DNA from: RGIG1681 sp045650505
GTDB lineage: Bacteria > Bacillota > Clostridia > Christensenellales > UBA1242
Direction: 5' to 3'
DNA length: 64,000 nucleotides
Assembly (NCBI GenBank): GCA_045650505.1
Contig: JAZRRE010000010.1
Span: 1-64,000, forward strand
Shown here: positions 41,506 to 50,783 of the stretch, in pieces
Numbering within the stretch: position 1 is the stretch's first letter
Layout of the letters: every line of letters starts with the position of its first letter
The notes under the pieces: model-generated
Told to the model about the DNA's origin: nothing
Databases searched by the model: none
What the model saw: the letters and a program-made list of their open reading frames with translations, nothing else
Program-made: the position numbers and the translations under genes

Positions 41506-41686
41506 TGCAAGAATTCAGTTGAATAATAAAATTTTGTTTTAAATAAAAATATCTTGGTTAAAAGAAGGTTTTTTTTGTGAAAAAAGTGAAAATTGGGTGA
41601 ATTTTAAACACCAATTAAATTGACTTTAAAGGCAATTATGTATAAACTTATATATGATATATTAAATATTTGTAAAAAGGTGAAAA

Positions 41687-43378
41687 ATGGAAGTCAACCA
41701 AAGAAAGCAAGTTCTCAAAAAGAGAATTTTGCCTACAACTTTAATTTCTTTAATCATTCCTATTATGTTATGCATCTGCATACCATTTGAAATATATGCA
41801 AATAACTCACAAGAATTTTTATTTTCAATGGCAGACTTTATGCCAATTTGCATACTTTATGGTGTTGTTTTAGCGTTAATATTATTCTTTTCAATTTTTT
41901 TCTTACCAAATAGAGCATACAAGATTGTTAGTGCAGTAATTATTTCAATTGCTTTAATGTTCTTTGTTCAAAGTTTATATTTGAATGCGGGGCTTAAATC
42001 TTTAGTAGGTGATACACTTGAAACAACAAAAACACCAATTGGTAAAAAGATTTTTAACCTTATTATTTGGTTAGTTATTATTGCCGGTGCTGTTGTTTTA
42101 TCAATTTTGAAAGACAAAAAAGGATATATTTCAATTGTTGGAGTTATTCTTTCAGTTGTTGTAATTATCACACAAGTGATGACACCGGTTACATTGATGA
42201 TTTCAAAACCCGATGTTATGAAGTCTAAAATTCAAAGTGAAAATGATTCATTTACCAATTTTGGAATTTTATCTAATAGGAATTTAACCAACATATCTAC
42301 AAGTAATAATATTTTTTATTTTTGTATAGATAAATTTGATGGCAGGTTTGCTGAAGAAACTTATGAAAACAAGCCAGAAGTGTTTAGTGAACTCACAGGC
42401 TTTACCTGGTTTAAAGATAATGTTTCAAGATATAGTCATACTTATCCATCTGTTCCAAGTATGCTTACAAATGTTGCTTATGATGCTGAAAAATCAAGAG
42501 TTGAGAATTTATCAAGCATTTACAATGAAGCAAATACATTTAAAGATTTAAATGAAAATGGATATGATATCAATATTTACACTGAAAATTATTATGTTTA
42601 TGAAAAAGCAGAACATTTTCCAGAATTCGTTGATAATATTTCATTGAAAACAAAGTATAACATTACTAATAAGTTTGCCCTTGCGTTTAGATTAGTTCAA
42701 ATGGCTCTTTATAGAGTGGTTCCTTTATTTTTGAAAAATCTTACAGGTGGAATAACATCTAACACTTGCAATAGATATATAAGAATTGTTGATACAGAAA
42801 ATAATGAACAATGTTCAGTTGACACAAATTCTGTTTATGAAACTGTTAAAGAAATGGGTTTCAAAAAGACTGATAACAAACAATTTTCTTATATTCAAAC
42901 TTGGGGTTGTCACGATGTTGAACCTAATATGGTTGAAGTTATCCCAACAGTTGAAAAGAATTTTAAAATCATTAATGAATATATTAAAGCAATGAAAGAG
43001 TTTGGTGTTTATGAAGATGCGACAATTATCATTACAGGCGACCACTCAACTGCTTATGATGGATATCGTCAAACAACAGCATTAATGGTTAAACCATCAG
43101 GCTCAAGCAGTGGGGCAATGACAGTTTCAATGGCTCAAACATCACATGATAATATTTGGGCAACCATTATGAAATCTGAAAACATCACAACCACTAATGA
43201 TTATGGAAAATCGGTTTTTGAAATCGTTGAAGGTGAAAACCAAACAAGATATTATTCTTGGCATACTTGGGGTGAACTTTTGGTTGAATATAACTACACA
43301 ATCACAGGCCCAGCAAGAGACCTTGCAAATTGGACTCTTACTTCAACAAGAGAATTTGATAAAACTTTAATGGATTAA
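41687..43378 (+). CDS. LtaS-like membrane sulfatase/phosphotransferase
   Basis: 563 residues. About five membrane helices in the first 165 residues are followed by an alkaline-phosphatase/sulfatase-superfamily domain: YFCIDKFDGRF near 207 (metal Asp), SHTYPSVPSMLTN near 250 (candidate Thr/Ser nucleophile), and IIITGDHSTAYDGY near 447 (metal Asp-His). This is the layout of lipoteichoic-acid synthase and phosphoethanolamine/phosphoglycerol transferases, which act outside the membrane. The next gene encodes a teichoic-type glycerophosphotransferase, so the pair probably builds or decorates a phosphoglycerol-containing surface polymer. AAAAGGTG ahead of the ATG. Confidence 0.8.
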   Translation: MEVNQRKQVLKKRILPTTLISLIIPIMLCICIPFEIYANNSQEFLFSMADFMPICILYGVVLALILFFSIFFLPNRAYKIVSAVIISIALMFFVQSLYLNAGLKSLVGDTLETTKTPIGKKIFNLIIWLVIIAGAVVLSILKDKKGYISIVGVILSVVVIITQVMTPVTLMISKPDVMKSKIQSENDSFTNFGILSNRNLTNISTSNNIFYFCIDKFDGRFAEETYENKPEVFSELTGFTWFKDNVSRYSHTYPSVPSMLTNVAYDAEKSRVENLSSIYNEANTFKDLNENGYDINIYTENYYVYEKAEHFPEFVDNISLKTKYNITNKFALAFRLVQMALYRVVPLFLKNLTGGITSNTCNRYIRIVDTENNEQCSVDTNSVYETVKEMGFKKTDNKQFSYIQTWGCHDVEPNMVEVIPTVEKNFKIINEYIKAMKEFGVYEDATIIITGDHSTAYDGYRQTTALMVKPSGSSSGAMTVSMAQTSHDNIWATIMKSENITTTNDYGKSVFEIVEGENQTRYYSWHTWGELLVEYNYTITGPARDLANWTLTSTREFDKTLMD

Positions 43379-43400
43379 CAAAGGAGAAATTTACTTACTT

Positions 43401-45506
43401 ATGGATACTATAATTTATTATATTTGCATTCCACTTGGATACTTAATGAAGTGGAGCTATATGCTTCTTAAAAACTATGGTTTGGCAATAATTTTATTCA
43501 CTCTTGCAACCAAAGTTATTTTGCTTCCAATTTCTATTTGGATTCAAAAAAATTCAATTTTAATGGTTAAAATTCAACCACAAGTAAACTTTATAAAAGC
43601 AAATTTGAGCGGAAATATTGATGCTATTGCGGAAGAACAATCTAAACTTTTCAAGAAAGAAAAGTATCACCCAATGGCTTCACTTGTTCCACTTATCTTG
43701 CAACTTGTTTTGCTTCTTGGTGTTGTTTATATCATTAACCACCCATTGAACTATTTATTTGCAGTTTCTGATGAAGTTGTGACATCAATGGCAAACTTCA
43801 TTGGTGCAAATATGGAAGATTCATCTTTCCAATTATCAATTGTTGAAGCAATTAAAAATGGAACAATAACAGCGTCATCTGCAATTGAAGGTGTGACAAG
43901 TGCAGAACTTGCTTCAATTGTTGAGAAGGTGAGTGATTTTAGATTAAGTTTTTGTGGAATGAATTTAACAACAATTCCAGCTGATGTTTGGGGTTGGTAT
44001 ATTTTAGTTCCAATTTTAGCAGGTGCTTCATCTTGGGTTATGTGTTGGACACAAAATATGTCAAACGTTATTCAACACGAACAAGGCAAGCTTAATCAAT
44101 ATGGAATTATGATTTTGAGTGTTGCTCTTTCACTTTATTTAGGAATTTTTGTTCCTGCTGGAACAGCACTTTATTGGATTGCTAGCAACTTGATGTCTAT
44201 TGCACTTATGTATATTTTAAATGCTGCAATTAATCCTAAAAAATATGTTGATTATGAAGCATTAGAGCAAAGTCGAAAAGCACTTGCAGATTCAAAAGCT
44301 TATGGTGCAATTGATAAAAAAGACCCACTTTACAAACAAATGAAGAAGAGGGAAAAGGCAGACTATAAAAAGTTTAAACATATTGCTAACAAACATATTG
44401 TAATTTATTCAGAAAAGAGTGGTTTTTATAAATATTATAAAGAACTTATCGAAGAATTGCTTAAAAAATCAAACCTTGTGATTCATTATGTTACAAACGA
44501 TTATAACGATAAGATTTTTGAACTTGCTGAAAAAGAACCAAGAATTAAACCATATTATATCGGTTTGAAGAAAATGACTATTTTAATGATGCTTGTTGAA
44601 ACTGATATCTTTATTATGACAACACCTGATTTAGATAAGTATTATTTAAAGCGTTCATTTATTAAAAAAGATATTGAATATATTTATGTTCCACACGATT
44701 CAATGAGTGTGCATATGGGATTCAATGAAGGTGCTCTTGATGCATTTGACACAATCTTTTGTTCAGGTGAACACGTTAAAACAGAAGTTTTGGCAACAGA
44801 AAAGGTTTATAATTTAAAGAGCAAGAAGCTTGTTGAATTTGGTTTCCCACTTTTAGATAATTTGGTTAAATCTGTTAAAGAGGAAAATAAGGATAAAAAA
44901 TCTGGAAGCAAGAAAGAAATCTTGATTGCTCCTTCTTGGCAAGAAGATAACTTGCTTGACTCTTGCATTGATGGCTTGATTGAAAAACTTTATTCGAAAG
45001 ATTATCACATCACAGTTAGACCTCACCCTGAATACGTTAAGAGATATCAATATAAGTTAAATCAACTTATTGAAAAGTATAAAGACTATGATGAAAAGCT
45101 TTTAACATTTGAATTAGATTTTTCAAGCAATAAATCAATTTATTCATCAGATTTGCTAATTACTGATTGGTCAGGTATTTCTGCTGAATTTGCATTTGCA
45201 ACCGGAAATCCTGTTGTATTTATCAATACAAAGATGAAAGTTTGCAATCAAAATTGGCAAAAAATTGAAATCACTCCAATTGAAATTAAATTAAGAAATA
45301 TTATTGGTGTGAATGTTGACAAAGAGGATGTTGTTAAAATTGATGAAACAATAAAGAACTTATTTAAAGATAAGAAAGAATACAAAAAGAAGATTGAGGA
45401 ATATTTTGAAACCTTTACATATAATCACGGCACCGCTGCAGAGAAGGGAGCTAAATATATTCTTCAATCATTGATTGAAAAAAAGAAAAACAAAAAGGAG
45501 AACTAA
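43401..45506 (+). CDS. YidC/Oxa1 insertase fused to CDP-glycerol glycerophosphotransferase
   Basis: 701 residues with two clear parts. Residues 1-285 look like a bacterial YidC: several membrane helices, IILFTLATKVILLPISIW, a positively charged loop with KIQPQVNFIK and KLFKKEKYHPMASLVPLILQL, and late helices ending in PAGTALYWIASNLMSIALMYILN. After a charged linker, residues 325-695 look like a TagF-type CDP-glycerol:polyglycerophosphate transferase: IYVPHDSMSVHMGF near 428, RPHPEY near 540, and LITDWSGISAEFAFATG near 585-601. No stop or frameshift lies between. Such a fusion would hold a teichoic-acid polymerase to the membrane through an insertase. It follows the sulfatase gene by 22 bp. 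Confidence 0.88.
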   Translation: MDTIIYYICIPLGYLMKWSYMLLKNYGLAIILFTLATKVILLPISIWIQKNSILMVKIQPQVNFIKANLSGNIDAIAEEQSKLFKKEKYHPMASLVPLILQLVLLLGVVYIINHPLNYLFAVSDEVVTSMANFIGANMEDSSFQLSIVEAIKNGTITASSAIEGVTSAELASIVEKVSDFRLSFCGMNLTTIPADVWGWYILVPILAGASSWVMCWTQNMSNVIQHEQGKLNQYGIMILSVALSLYLGIFVPAGTALYWIASNLMSIALMYILNAAINPKKYVDYEALEQSRKALADSKAYGAIDKKDPLYKQMKKREKADYKKFKHIANKHIVIYSEKSGFYKYYKELIEELLKKSNLVIHYVTNDYNDKIFELAEKEPRIKPYYIGLKKMTILMMLVETDIFIMTTPDLDKYYLKRSFIKKDIEYIYVPHDSMSVHMGFNEGALDAFDTIFCSGEHVKTEVLATEKVYNLKSKKLVEFGFPLLDNLVKSVKEENKDKKSGSKKEILIAPSWQEDNLLDSCIDGLIEKLYSKDYHITVRPHPEYVKRYQYKLNQLIEKYKDYDEKLLTFELDFSSNKSIYSSDLLITDWSGISAEFAFATGNPVVFINTKMKVCNQNWQKIEITPIEIKLRNIIGVNVDKEDVVKIDETIKNLFKDKKEYKKKIEEYFETFTYNHGTAAEKGAKYILQSLIEKKKNKKEN

Positions 45507-45507
45507 A

Positions 45508-45858
45508 ATGAGTATTTTAAGTGGTATTCAAGAAGCATCAAGAATGCTTTACATTGACCCAGCTGCAACATCTGTATTATTATCTTCAATCACTGCAATT
45601 GTTGTCGCTATTGGTGCATCAGTTATTATTTTCTGGAGAAAATTCAAGAAAAAAGTTGGAAAAACTTTACACCTTGACCCAAATGCTGGAAAAGAAATTG
45701 AAGATGAATTAGTTGTTACTGATGCTGAAATTGTTGAAGAAACAGAAGAAGTTGCTGAAACAGAAGTTAAAGCTGAAGAAACAACTGATGTTGTTGAAAC
45801 AGAAGTTAAAACTGAAGAAACAACTGAAACAGAAGAAACAAAAAAAGAAGATAAATAA
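45508..45858 (+). CDS. Small membrane protein with acidic repeats
   Basis: ATG 45508 follows AAGGAG, one base after the upstream stop. 116 residues: a short N-terminus, one membrane helix (VLLSSITAIVVAIGASVIIFW), a basic stretch, then an acidic tail built of repeats (ETEVKAEETTD..., ETEVKTEETTE...). The DNA of the tail has a 39-bp direct repeat (45757 and 45796). Third gene of the sulfatase/YidC-TagF operon, so it may be an accessory subunit of that polymer machinery. Confidence 0.65.
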   Translation: MSILSGIQEASRMLYIDPAATSVLLSSITAIVVAIGASVIIFWRKFKKKVGKTLHLDPNAGKEIEDELVVTDAEIVEETEEVAETEVKAEETTDVVETEVKTEETTETEETKKEDK

Positions 45859-45867
45859 GGAAATTAA

Positions 45868-45901
45868 AAAGAAAGAAACAATTGTTTCTTTCTTTTTGTT
45901 T
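45868..45901 (+). terminator. Terminator of the sulfatase/YidC-TagF operon
   Basis: AAAAAGAAAGAAACAA / TTGTTTCTTTCTTTTT near-perfect stem. Confidence 0.8.
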
Positions 45902-46022
45902 AAATTAATGCTTAATAATAAAAATTTAAGGTTAAATGATATAAATTATGAAAATATAATGTTTTATGATTTGACAATAGTAAAAATTTTTAAGTATATT
46001 ATATCTAGTAGGAGGGAATTTT

Positions 46023-46397
46023 ATGGCACAACCACAAGCTGCGTTAAAAAATGTTTATGAAGAATTACAATCCGCTAGGAATGTTTTAGCTTGTTTTGAA
46101 GGTCTTGAAGGAAAGTCAAAAGAAGAAATTGTTGCTGAAATTCAAAATGTTGTTGGAGATTTAGAAGTTGTTTTCGCACCAAAGAGAAAAGGTAGTGGAG
46201 ATTATGGTTTAGAATCAACAAGCGGTTGGGGGCTTCAATCTGATATGGCAAGTGCTTATTTAAGACAAGCAACAGAAGAATTAAATAAAGCAAGAAAAAA
46301 AATTAAAGAATATAAAAATCAATATAGAATGCAAATTTTCCAAGCAAAAAGAAATAGTAAAAAAGAACATGGTTTAGAGCAACCAAGTAATGGTTAA
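46023..46397 (+). CDS. Small helical hypothetical protein
   Basis: 124 residues, AGGAGGG before the ATG. Helical, charged, without membrane segments: a first helix (ALKNVYEELQSARNVLACF), a glycine-rich middle (RKGSGDYGLESTSGWGLQSD), and a basic C-terminal helix (ATEELNKARKKIKEYKNQYRMQIFQAKRNSKK). No family recognised. It stands alone between two terminators. Confidence 0.6.
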   Translation: MAQPQAALKNVYEELQSARNVLACFEGLEGKSKEEIVAEIQNVVGDLEVVFAPKRKGSGDYGLESTSGWGLQSDMASAYLRQATEELNKARKKIKEYKNQYRMQIFQAKRNSKKEHGLEQPSNG

Positions 46398-46436
46398 AAA
46401 AACAGCCAACTCAAATAGAGTCGGCTGTTTTTTAAT
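46396..46436. terminator. Bidirectional terminator
   Basis: AAAAAACAGCC-AACTC / GAGTC-GGCTGTTTTTT stem between convergent genes. Confidence 0.8.
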
Positions 46437-47040
46437 TTTCCATTTCTTTATCATTAAGGTCAGCGGCTTTTGCTTCTGCTCGTTTTTGTCTTTTTTCTTC
46501 AATATCCATTTCGCGTAATCTGTATTTTGCTAGAATTAAAGATGAAATAAGAACTGAACTTAATGATGCTATTGAAAGACCAGAATAAACTTTATTAATT
46601 TTTTCAATGTCATCGGCGTATTCATCGTATTTTGAAATAGTTTCTTGAACGTGTTTATCATCTTCTAAACTTCTTAAAAATTCTTCAAAAGTTTTATTGT
46701 TTTTTGTGGTATCAATTATATGTTGATATTCATCAGCGGTAATTTCTCCACGTGTGAGTTTATCGATGGCATTTTTTTGAATTTCAGAAACATAATCTTT
46801 ATAAGCATCTGAATCTTGATAACCTGAAAGTTCATCTGCAAGAGGTTGTTTGATTGGAATTTTATTCATTTGATGTTGGGCAAATAAGCCATTAAAAAGG
46901 TAAATTGCAGCGGCAATGGCATAGATTGTCCAAGCAAAATTAATAGGCTTTTTGCAAGCTTGATATTTTCTTTCTTCTTCGGCAAGTTCTTCAGGTGTAA
47001 GTTCAAATTTTTCAGGTTCTTGCTTTTTATTTTTTTTCAT
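46432..47040 (-). CDS. Two-span membrane protein
   Basis: 202 residues. After a charged N-terminus (KKNKKQEPEKFELTPEELAEEERKY) a membrane segment (INFAWTIYAIAAAIYLFNGLF, about 33-53) precedes a helical domain of about 90 residues, then a second segment (VYSGLSIASLSSVLISSLILA, about 148-168) and a basic tail. No enzyme motif. The function is unknown. Confidence 0.6.
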   Translation of the reverse strand: MKKNKKQEPEKFELTPEELAEEERKYQACKKPINFAWTIYAIAAAIYLFNGLFAQHQMNKIPIKQPLADELSGYQDSDAYKDYVSEIQKNAIDKLTRGEITADEYQHIIDTTKNNKTFEEFLRSLEDDKHVQETISKYDEYADDIEKINKVYSGLSIASLSSVLISSLILAKYRLREMDIEEKRQKRAEAKAADLNDKEMEN

Positions 47041-47180
47041 AATTTCACTCCACTAAAATTATTATAACATATATTTTTAATTTTTCAAGAGGGATAAAAT
47101 TGTAATATATTTAACAATCCTTGATTTATATTTAATTATGTTTATAATTTACATTATAAATATAATTATAGGAGAATTTT

Positions 47181-47720
47181 ATGTTTGTTATTTGGGGTGT
47201 TGGAAGTCGAAGAAATTATACTAATGTATTTATAAAAGAAACTTGTGATAGATGTGGAAATACTAATGATATCAATATTATCACTGATTATAAGTGTGGG
47301 ACAATTTTCTTTATTCCGATTTTCAAGTTTGGCAGAAAATATTATGAAGTTTGTCCAAATTGTGGAGCGTTTAAAGAAATTAGCAAAAGAGAATTTAAAG
47401 AAATTAAAGCAGCAAACAGAAGTGGCTTGATTTATGAAGCAAAAGATGTTGTTGTAACAAGTGAACCTATTAAAGCAATAGAAAGTGCTGAAAATATTAC
47501 AACTGTTGAAATTAAAGAAGCTGCAGAAGTTAAAGAAAACAAAGAAGATGTAACAAAAGAAATTAATAATATTATTAAGAAGTTAAAAGAAAAAAATTAT
47601 GTTTTAACAGCTGATAAATTAGATAAGTTTAAACAAGTTTTAAAAGGACAGCTTATGAAAAAGTTTACAAATGAAAAGGTTGTTGAAGAAGCAATTGCCG
47701 ATTATTTTAAAAATGTATAA
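47181..47720 (+). CDS. Zinc-ribbon protein with charged tail
   Basis: 179 residues, TAGGAG before the ATG. The N-terminal 70 residues form a zinc ribbon with CDRCG (24-28) and CPNCG (58-62) around a hydrophobic stretch (GTIFFIPIFKFGRKYYEV), a layout seen in small membrane-associated zinc-ribbon proteins. The rest is a long charged, coiled-coil-like tail (EIKEAAEVKENKEDVTKEINNIIKKLKEK...). No further function can be given. Confidence 0.65.
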   Translation: MFVIWGVGSRRNYTNVFIKETCDRCGNTNDINIITDYKCGTIFFIPIFKFGRKYYEVCPNCGAFKEISKREFKEIKAANRSGLIYEAKDVVVTSEPIKAIESAENITTVEIKEAAEVKENKEDVTKEINNIIKKLKEKNYVLTADKLDKFKQVLKGQLMKKFTNEKVVEEAIADYFKNV

Positions 47721-47752
47721 AAAAAGACCACAAATTGTGGTCTTTTTTTTAT
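47718..47752. terminator. Bidirectional terminator
   Basis: AAAAAAGACCACAA / TTGTGGTCTTTTTT stem shared by convergent genes. Confidence 0.8.
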
Positions 47753-48504
47753 GATTGCTTTAGCCATATTATGTTTGTTACATAAAAGATTTCGCAAGCA
47801 CCATCACCGTGGTCAGTGCGTGTTAAACTTGAATTCCAATCAGCGTATCCGTATTCAAAGTGAACATAAACTAAATAGCCTTCAATTTTAATGTATTGTC
47901 CTTCTTTTACATTTCGAATTAGCTTTAAAACACGATTGTTGGCATGAATTAGGTGATTGTTTGAAATTGAGTTTACGATGGCTTCTCGGCTGCCAAGTTT
48001 TTCATTTAATGTGACAGGATATTCATAGTGCAAGAATCTTCTTCCATCATTTCTAAATTTAATTTGACTAATATTTTCTTCATTTGCAACTTCGCCCCAA
48101 GCCATTCCAAAATCATAGCGAGAAATTTTGTTTGGTGTGTTGTGTGGAAAATAATAGTGTTTCTTAACAACGCGGCCCACAAGTGTATAATTTGCCTTAA
48201 CGGTGTATGTTATGGTGCAGTCATCAACTTCGTGCGTTAAGATATTTGCAGATTCTATTTGAATCGGTTCTGGAAGGTTTAATAGGCTAGCAATATATTC
48301 GTAATCTTTTTTAACAGCAAAAAGACTCAAAATGTATGACCCGAAAGCTATTATCACCACCATAAGCAAGCTGATGATAGCAATAATCTGTTTTTTGCGT
48401 TTTGACATTTTTTTAGCTTCAGGTGAAAAGACTTCATTTATTTGAGTTTCATCAATTATCTCATTATTTGTTTTATTTTTTCTTCTAAATAAGTTAAAAG
48501 CCAT
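47749..48504 (-). CDS. Single-span membrane protein
   Basis: 251 residues. A charged cytosolic N-terminus of about 38 residues, one membrane helix (IIAIISLLMVVIIAFGSYILSLF), then a strand-rich extracytoplasmic domain of about 185 residues with many aromatic residues (YYFPHNTPNKISRYDFGMAWGEV). No recognised family and no catalytic motif. Type II membrane topology. Confidence 0.6.
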   Translation of the reverse strand: MAFNLFRRKNKTNNEIIDETQINEVFSPEAKKMSKRKKQIIAIISLLMVVIIAFGSYILSLFAVKKDYEYIASLLNLPEPIQIESANILTHEVDDCTITYTVKANYTLVGRVVKKHYYFPHNTPNKISRYDFGMAWGEVANEENISQIKFRNDGRRFLHYEYPVTLNEKLGSREAIVNSISNNHLIHANNRVLKLIRNVKEGQYIKIEGYLVYVHFEYGYADWNSSLTRTDHGDGACEIFYVTNIIWLKQS

Positions 48505-48649
48505 TAATTTCCTCTTGGTGTAATTATAAGAATAAATAAATTATAATGTCAAATAAAATCGAAATGTAGGAAATTAATATTATTTAACAATTAAATTTTG
48601 TGTTGATAAAAAATTATATCTATGATAAACTTTTGGTGTAGGAGAGATT

Positions 48650-49558
48650 ATGTCGCAAAAAAACTTTAAAAAAGATGGTGTGCTTTATGATTCAAAGGGT
48701 GCAATTGTTTCAAATTTGCATGCAGAAGAAAATAAAAACTTTGCAGTTATTGCAAGATGCGGCCATTGTGGTAGGGGTTATTATATTCCTGTGTTATTTT
48801 CAGTTTATTGCAAGGATATATATGCAGCAATAGAAAGAGTTAAAGCAATTCCAAGAGTTAAAAGAGACCAAAAAGATGTTATTATTGATGCGTTTGAAAT
48901 AACTCAACTTGAAGACCATCTTATCAATTCCATAAGTGATAGGGATTCTTTTTTAAAGGGATTTTATGATAAAGATTCTCCAGAAATTCAAGCACGCAGA
49001 TTAATGATTAGTTCAAGAGTTGAAGATGTTTTTAATGAAAATATTGATATTCCAGAAACTGAATTAAAAGAAATGATAAAGACAGCTGATACTTTTGATG
49101 AAACCTTTGTGCTTCAAAGACAGTTTGCTCCAATAATTCAGGGAAATCGAATTACTTATTCAAGTCGTTATGATAGAAAACAATTAATAGAAGATTATTT
49201 TACACAGGCTGTTTTAAGACATGGTGTTAGAAAGGCAAATGTTTATTTTATGTCTATGTATTATCAAATTTATGGAAAAAACAACAAACTTGGATTAGTG
49301 TTTGATAATGGTTGGTTTGTTTTTAGAGGAAAAGATGGAAAACTTCATTCATATGCGGTTGATGATGTGTATTATCAAAAGCTTGTAGAATCAGGTGTTT
49401 TCGAAAGAGATAAAATAGTTGAAGAGGAAAAACCATTATTTGAAAATGGACAGACAAAACAAGTTTCGGCAATTGATAGATTTAATAGAAGAATGTCTAG
49501 ATATAATGAAAAGAGAAATAATGATTTAAAAGAAAAACAACCAGGTGAAGAATGTTAA
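48650..49558 (+). CDS. Hypothetical protein with single Cys-x-x-Cys
   Basis: 302 residues, TAGGAG before the ATG. A CGHCGRGYYIPVLF segment near residue 38 could be half of a zinc site. The rest is helical and charged. The central part (PETELKEMIKTADTFDETFVLQRQF...) and the C-terminal RFNRRMSRYNEKRNNDLKEKQPG stretch are unassigned. Soluble. Lineage-specific by appearance. Confidence 0.6.
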   Translation: MSQKNFKKDGVLYDSKGAIVSNLHAEENKNFAVIARCGHCGRGYYIPVLFSVYCKDIYAAIERVKAIPRVKRDQKDVIIDAFEITQLEDHLINSISDRDSFLKGFYDKDSPEIQARRLMISSRVEDVFNENIDIPETELKEMIKTADTFDETFVLQRQFAPIIQGNRITYSSRYDRKQLIEDYFTQAVLRHGVRKANVYFMSMYYQIYGKNNKLGLVFDNGWFVFRGKDGKLHSYAVDDVYYQKLVESGVFERDKIVEEEKPLFENGQTKQVSAIDRFNRRMSRYNEKRNNDLKEKQPGEEC

Positions 49559-49562
49559 AACA

Positions 49563-49595
49563 AAAAAAGACTAACTTAAATGTTAGTCTTTTTTA
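49563..49595. terminator. Bidirectional terminator
   Basis: AAAAAAGACTAACA-type / TGTTAGTCTTTTTT stem between convergent genes. Confidence 0.8.
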
Positions 49596-49609
49596 TTTTT
49601 AATTTATTT

Positions 49610-50563
49610 TTAGTCTTTAGTTTTAAGGCTTGCCCATAAGTTTGATGGGTATTCACCTTTGTTAACAAGATTTTTAAGAGCTGCAACAACTTTATCTTTG
49701 TCTTCTTTATAAGTCATTCCATACCAAGTTGCTGTTGTTGGGTGCATTTCAATTGAGATGCTTCCATCAAGAATAAACTCTGTGAGTGTTTGAGAAAGAA
49801 TTAACTCTGCTTTTGCGAGGTTGTCTTTTTCATTTTCTAAAAAGTTGTCAAATGAAGTTTGCAATTTTTCAGTGAAGTCTTTTTTGAAACTGAACATATT
49901 CATTGATACAGGTGTGTCATTTGAAACTTCATAAGGTTTGATATCTGGGAAATCAAGTGGGGCAGCACGAAGAACTCCATCTTCATCTCTACCAATAACA
50001 GATTCAGCAATGCCTAAAAGTTTGCCATCATCGTTAACTGCGCAGATGCCACGTTTAACTTTTCCATTTTCGCCAATTGTGTTTGCAGCCTCATAGCCGA
50101 TAACTGCATAGTTATTAGCTCTTGAAGTTTGTGTTTGTTTTTCAATTTTCTTTTCTGCTTTCAAAAAGTCTGCTGCGGTTTTGAATGCATCATAACCATA
50201 GAAATCATCAGCGTTGATAACAACAAAGTCATCTTTAATTTCAGGAACCGCGCATAAAAGTGCGTGAGTTGTTCCAAGTGGTTTTTGTCTGTCTGCTGGA
50301 ATGGTGTATTGAGCTGGAACGTTTGTGTTTTCTTGGAAAACATACGCAGTGTCAATAAATTGTTCAATTCTGCTTCCAACTGTTTTCTTGAAAAGGTCTA
50401 AATGTTCTCTTTTGATAATGAATACAACTCTGTCAAAACCACATTTAATTGCATCGAAAATAGAATAGTCAATAATAAAGTTTCCGTTTTCATCGATTGG
50501 TTCAGCTTGTTTGAGTCCGCCAAATCTTGAACCCATTCCGGCTGCTAAAATAACAAGATCCAT
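49610..50563 (-). CDS. Sugar-phosphate nucleotidyltransferase
   Basis: 317 residues. The N-terminus has the nucleotidyltransferase signature LAAGMGSRFGGLKQAEPID (6-24), then GTTHALLCA and VVINADDFYG near 110 with the metal-binding Asp residues. It should join a sugar-1-phosphate to an NTP to make an activated sugar or related alcohol. The C-terminal region is not the left-handed helix of GlmU-type enzymes. Substrate unknown. The location is near cell-surface genes but it is transcribed alone. GGGGAA before the ATG. Confidence 0.82.
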   Translation of the reverse strand: MDLVILAAGMGSRFGGLKQAEPIDENGNFIIDYSIFDAIKCGFDRVVFIIKREHLDLFKKTVGSRIEQFIDTAYVFQENTNVPAQYTIPADRQKPLGTTHALLCAVPEIKDDFVVINADDFYGYDAFKTAADFLKAEKKIEKQTQTSRANNYAVIGYEAANTIGENGKVKRGICAVNDDGKLLGIAESVIGRDEDGVLRAAPLDFPDIKPYEVSNDTPVSMNMFSFKKDFTEKLQTSFDNFLENEKDNLAKAELILSQTLTEFILDGSISIEMHPTTATWYGMTYKEDKDKVVAALKNLVNKGEYPSNLWASLKTKD

Positions 50564-50783
50564 AAAAATTCCCCCTAAATTCGAGAAGTGTTATTTCTTC
50601 TCACTTATTACATTATATCATTATAAAAATTTAGTATCAAGATTAAATTTAAAATAATTGTAGTTAAGTTATATAAAAAACGAATAGAACCTATAAATTT
50701 TGTTAAAGTTGTTGAGATTATATTAATAAAAAAGGTTTTACATTTACACTTTGATTTTCTATAATTAAAATAGAGAGGTGTTT

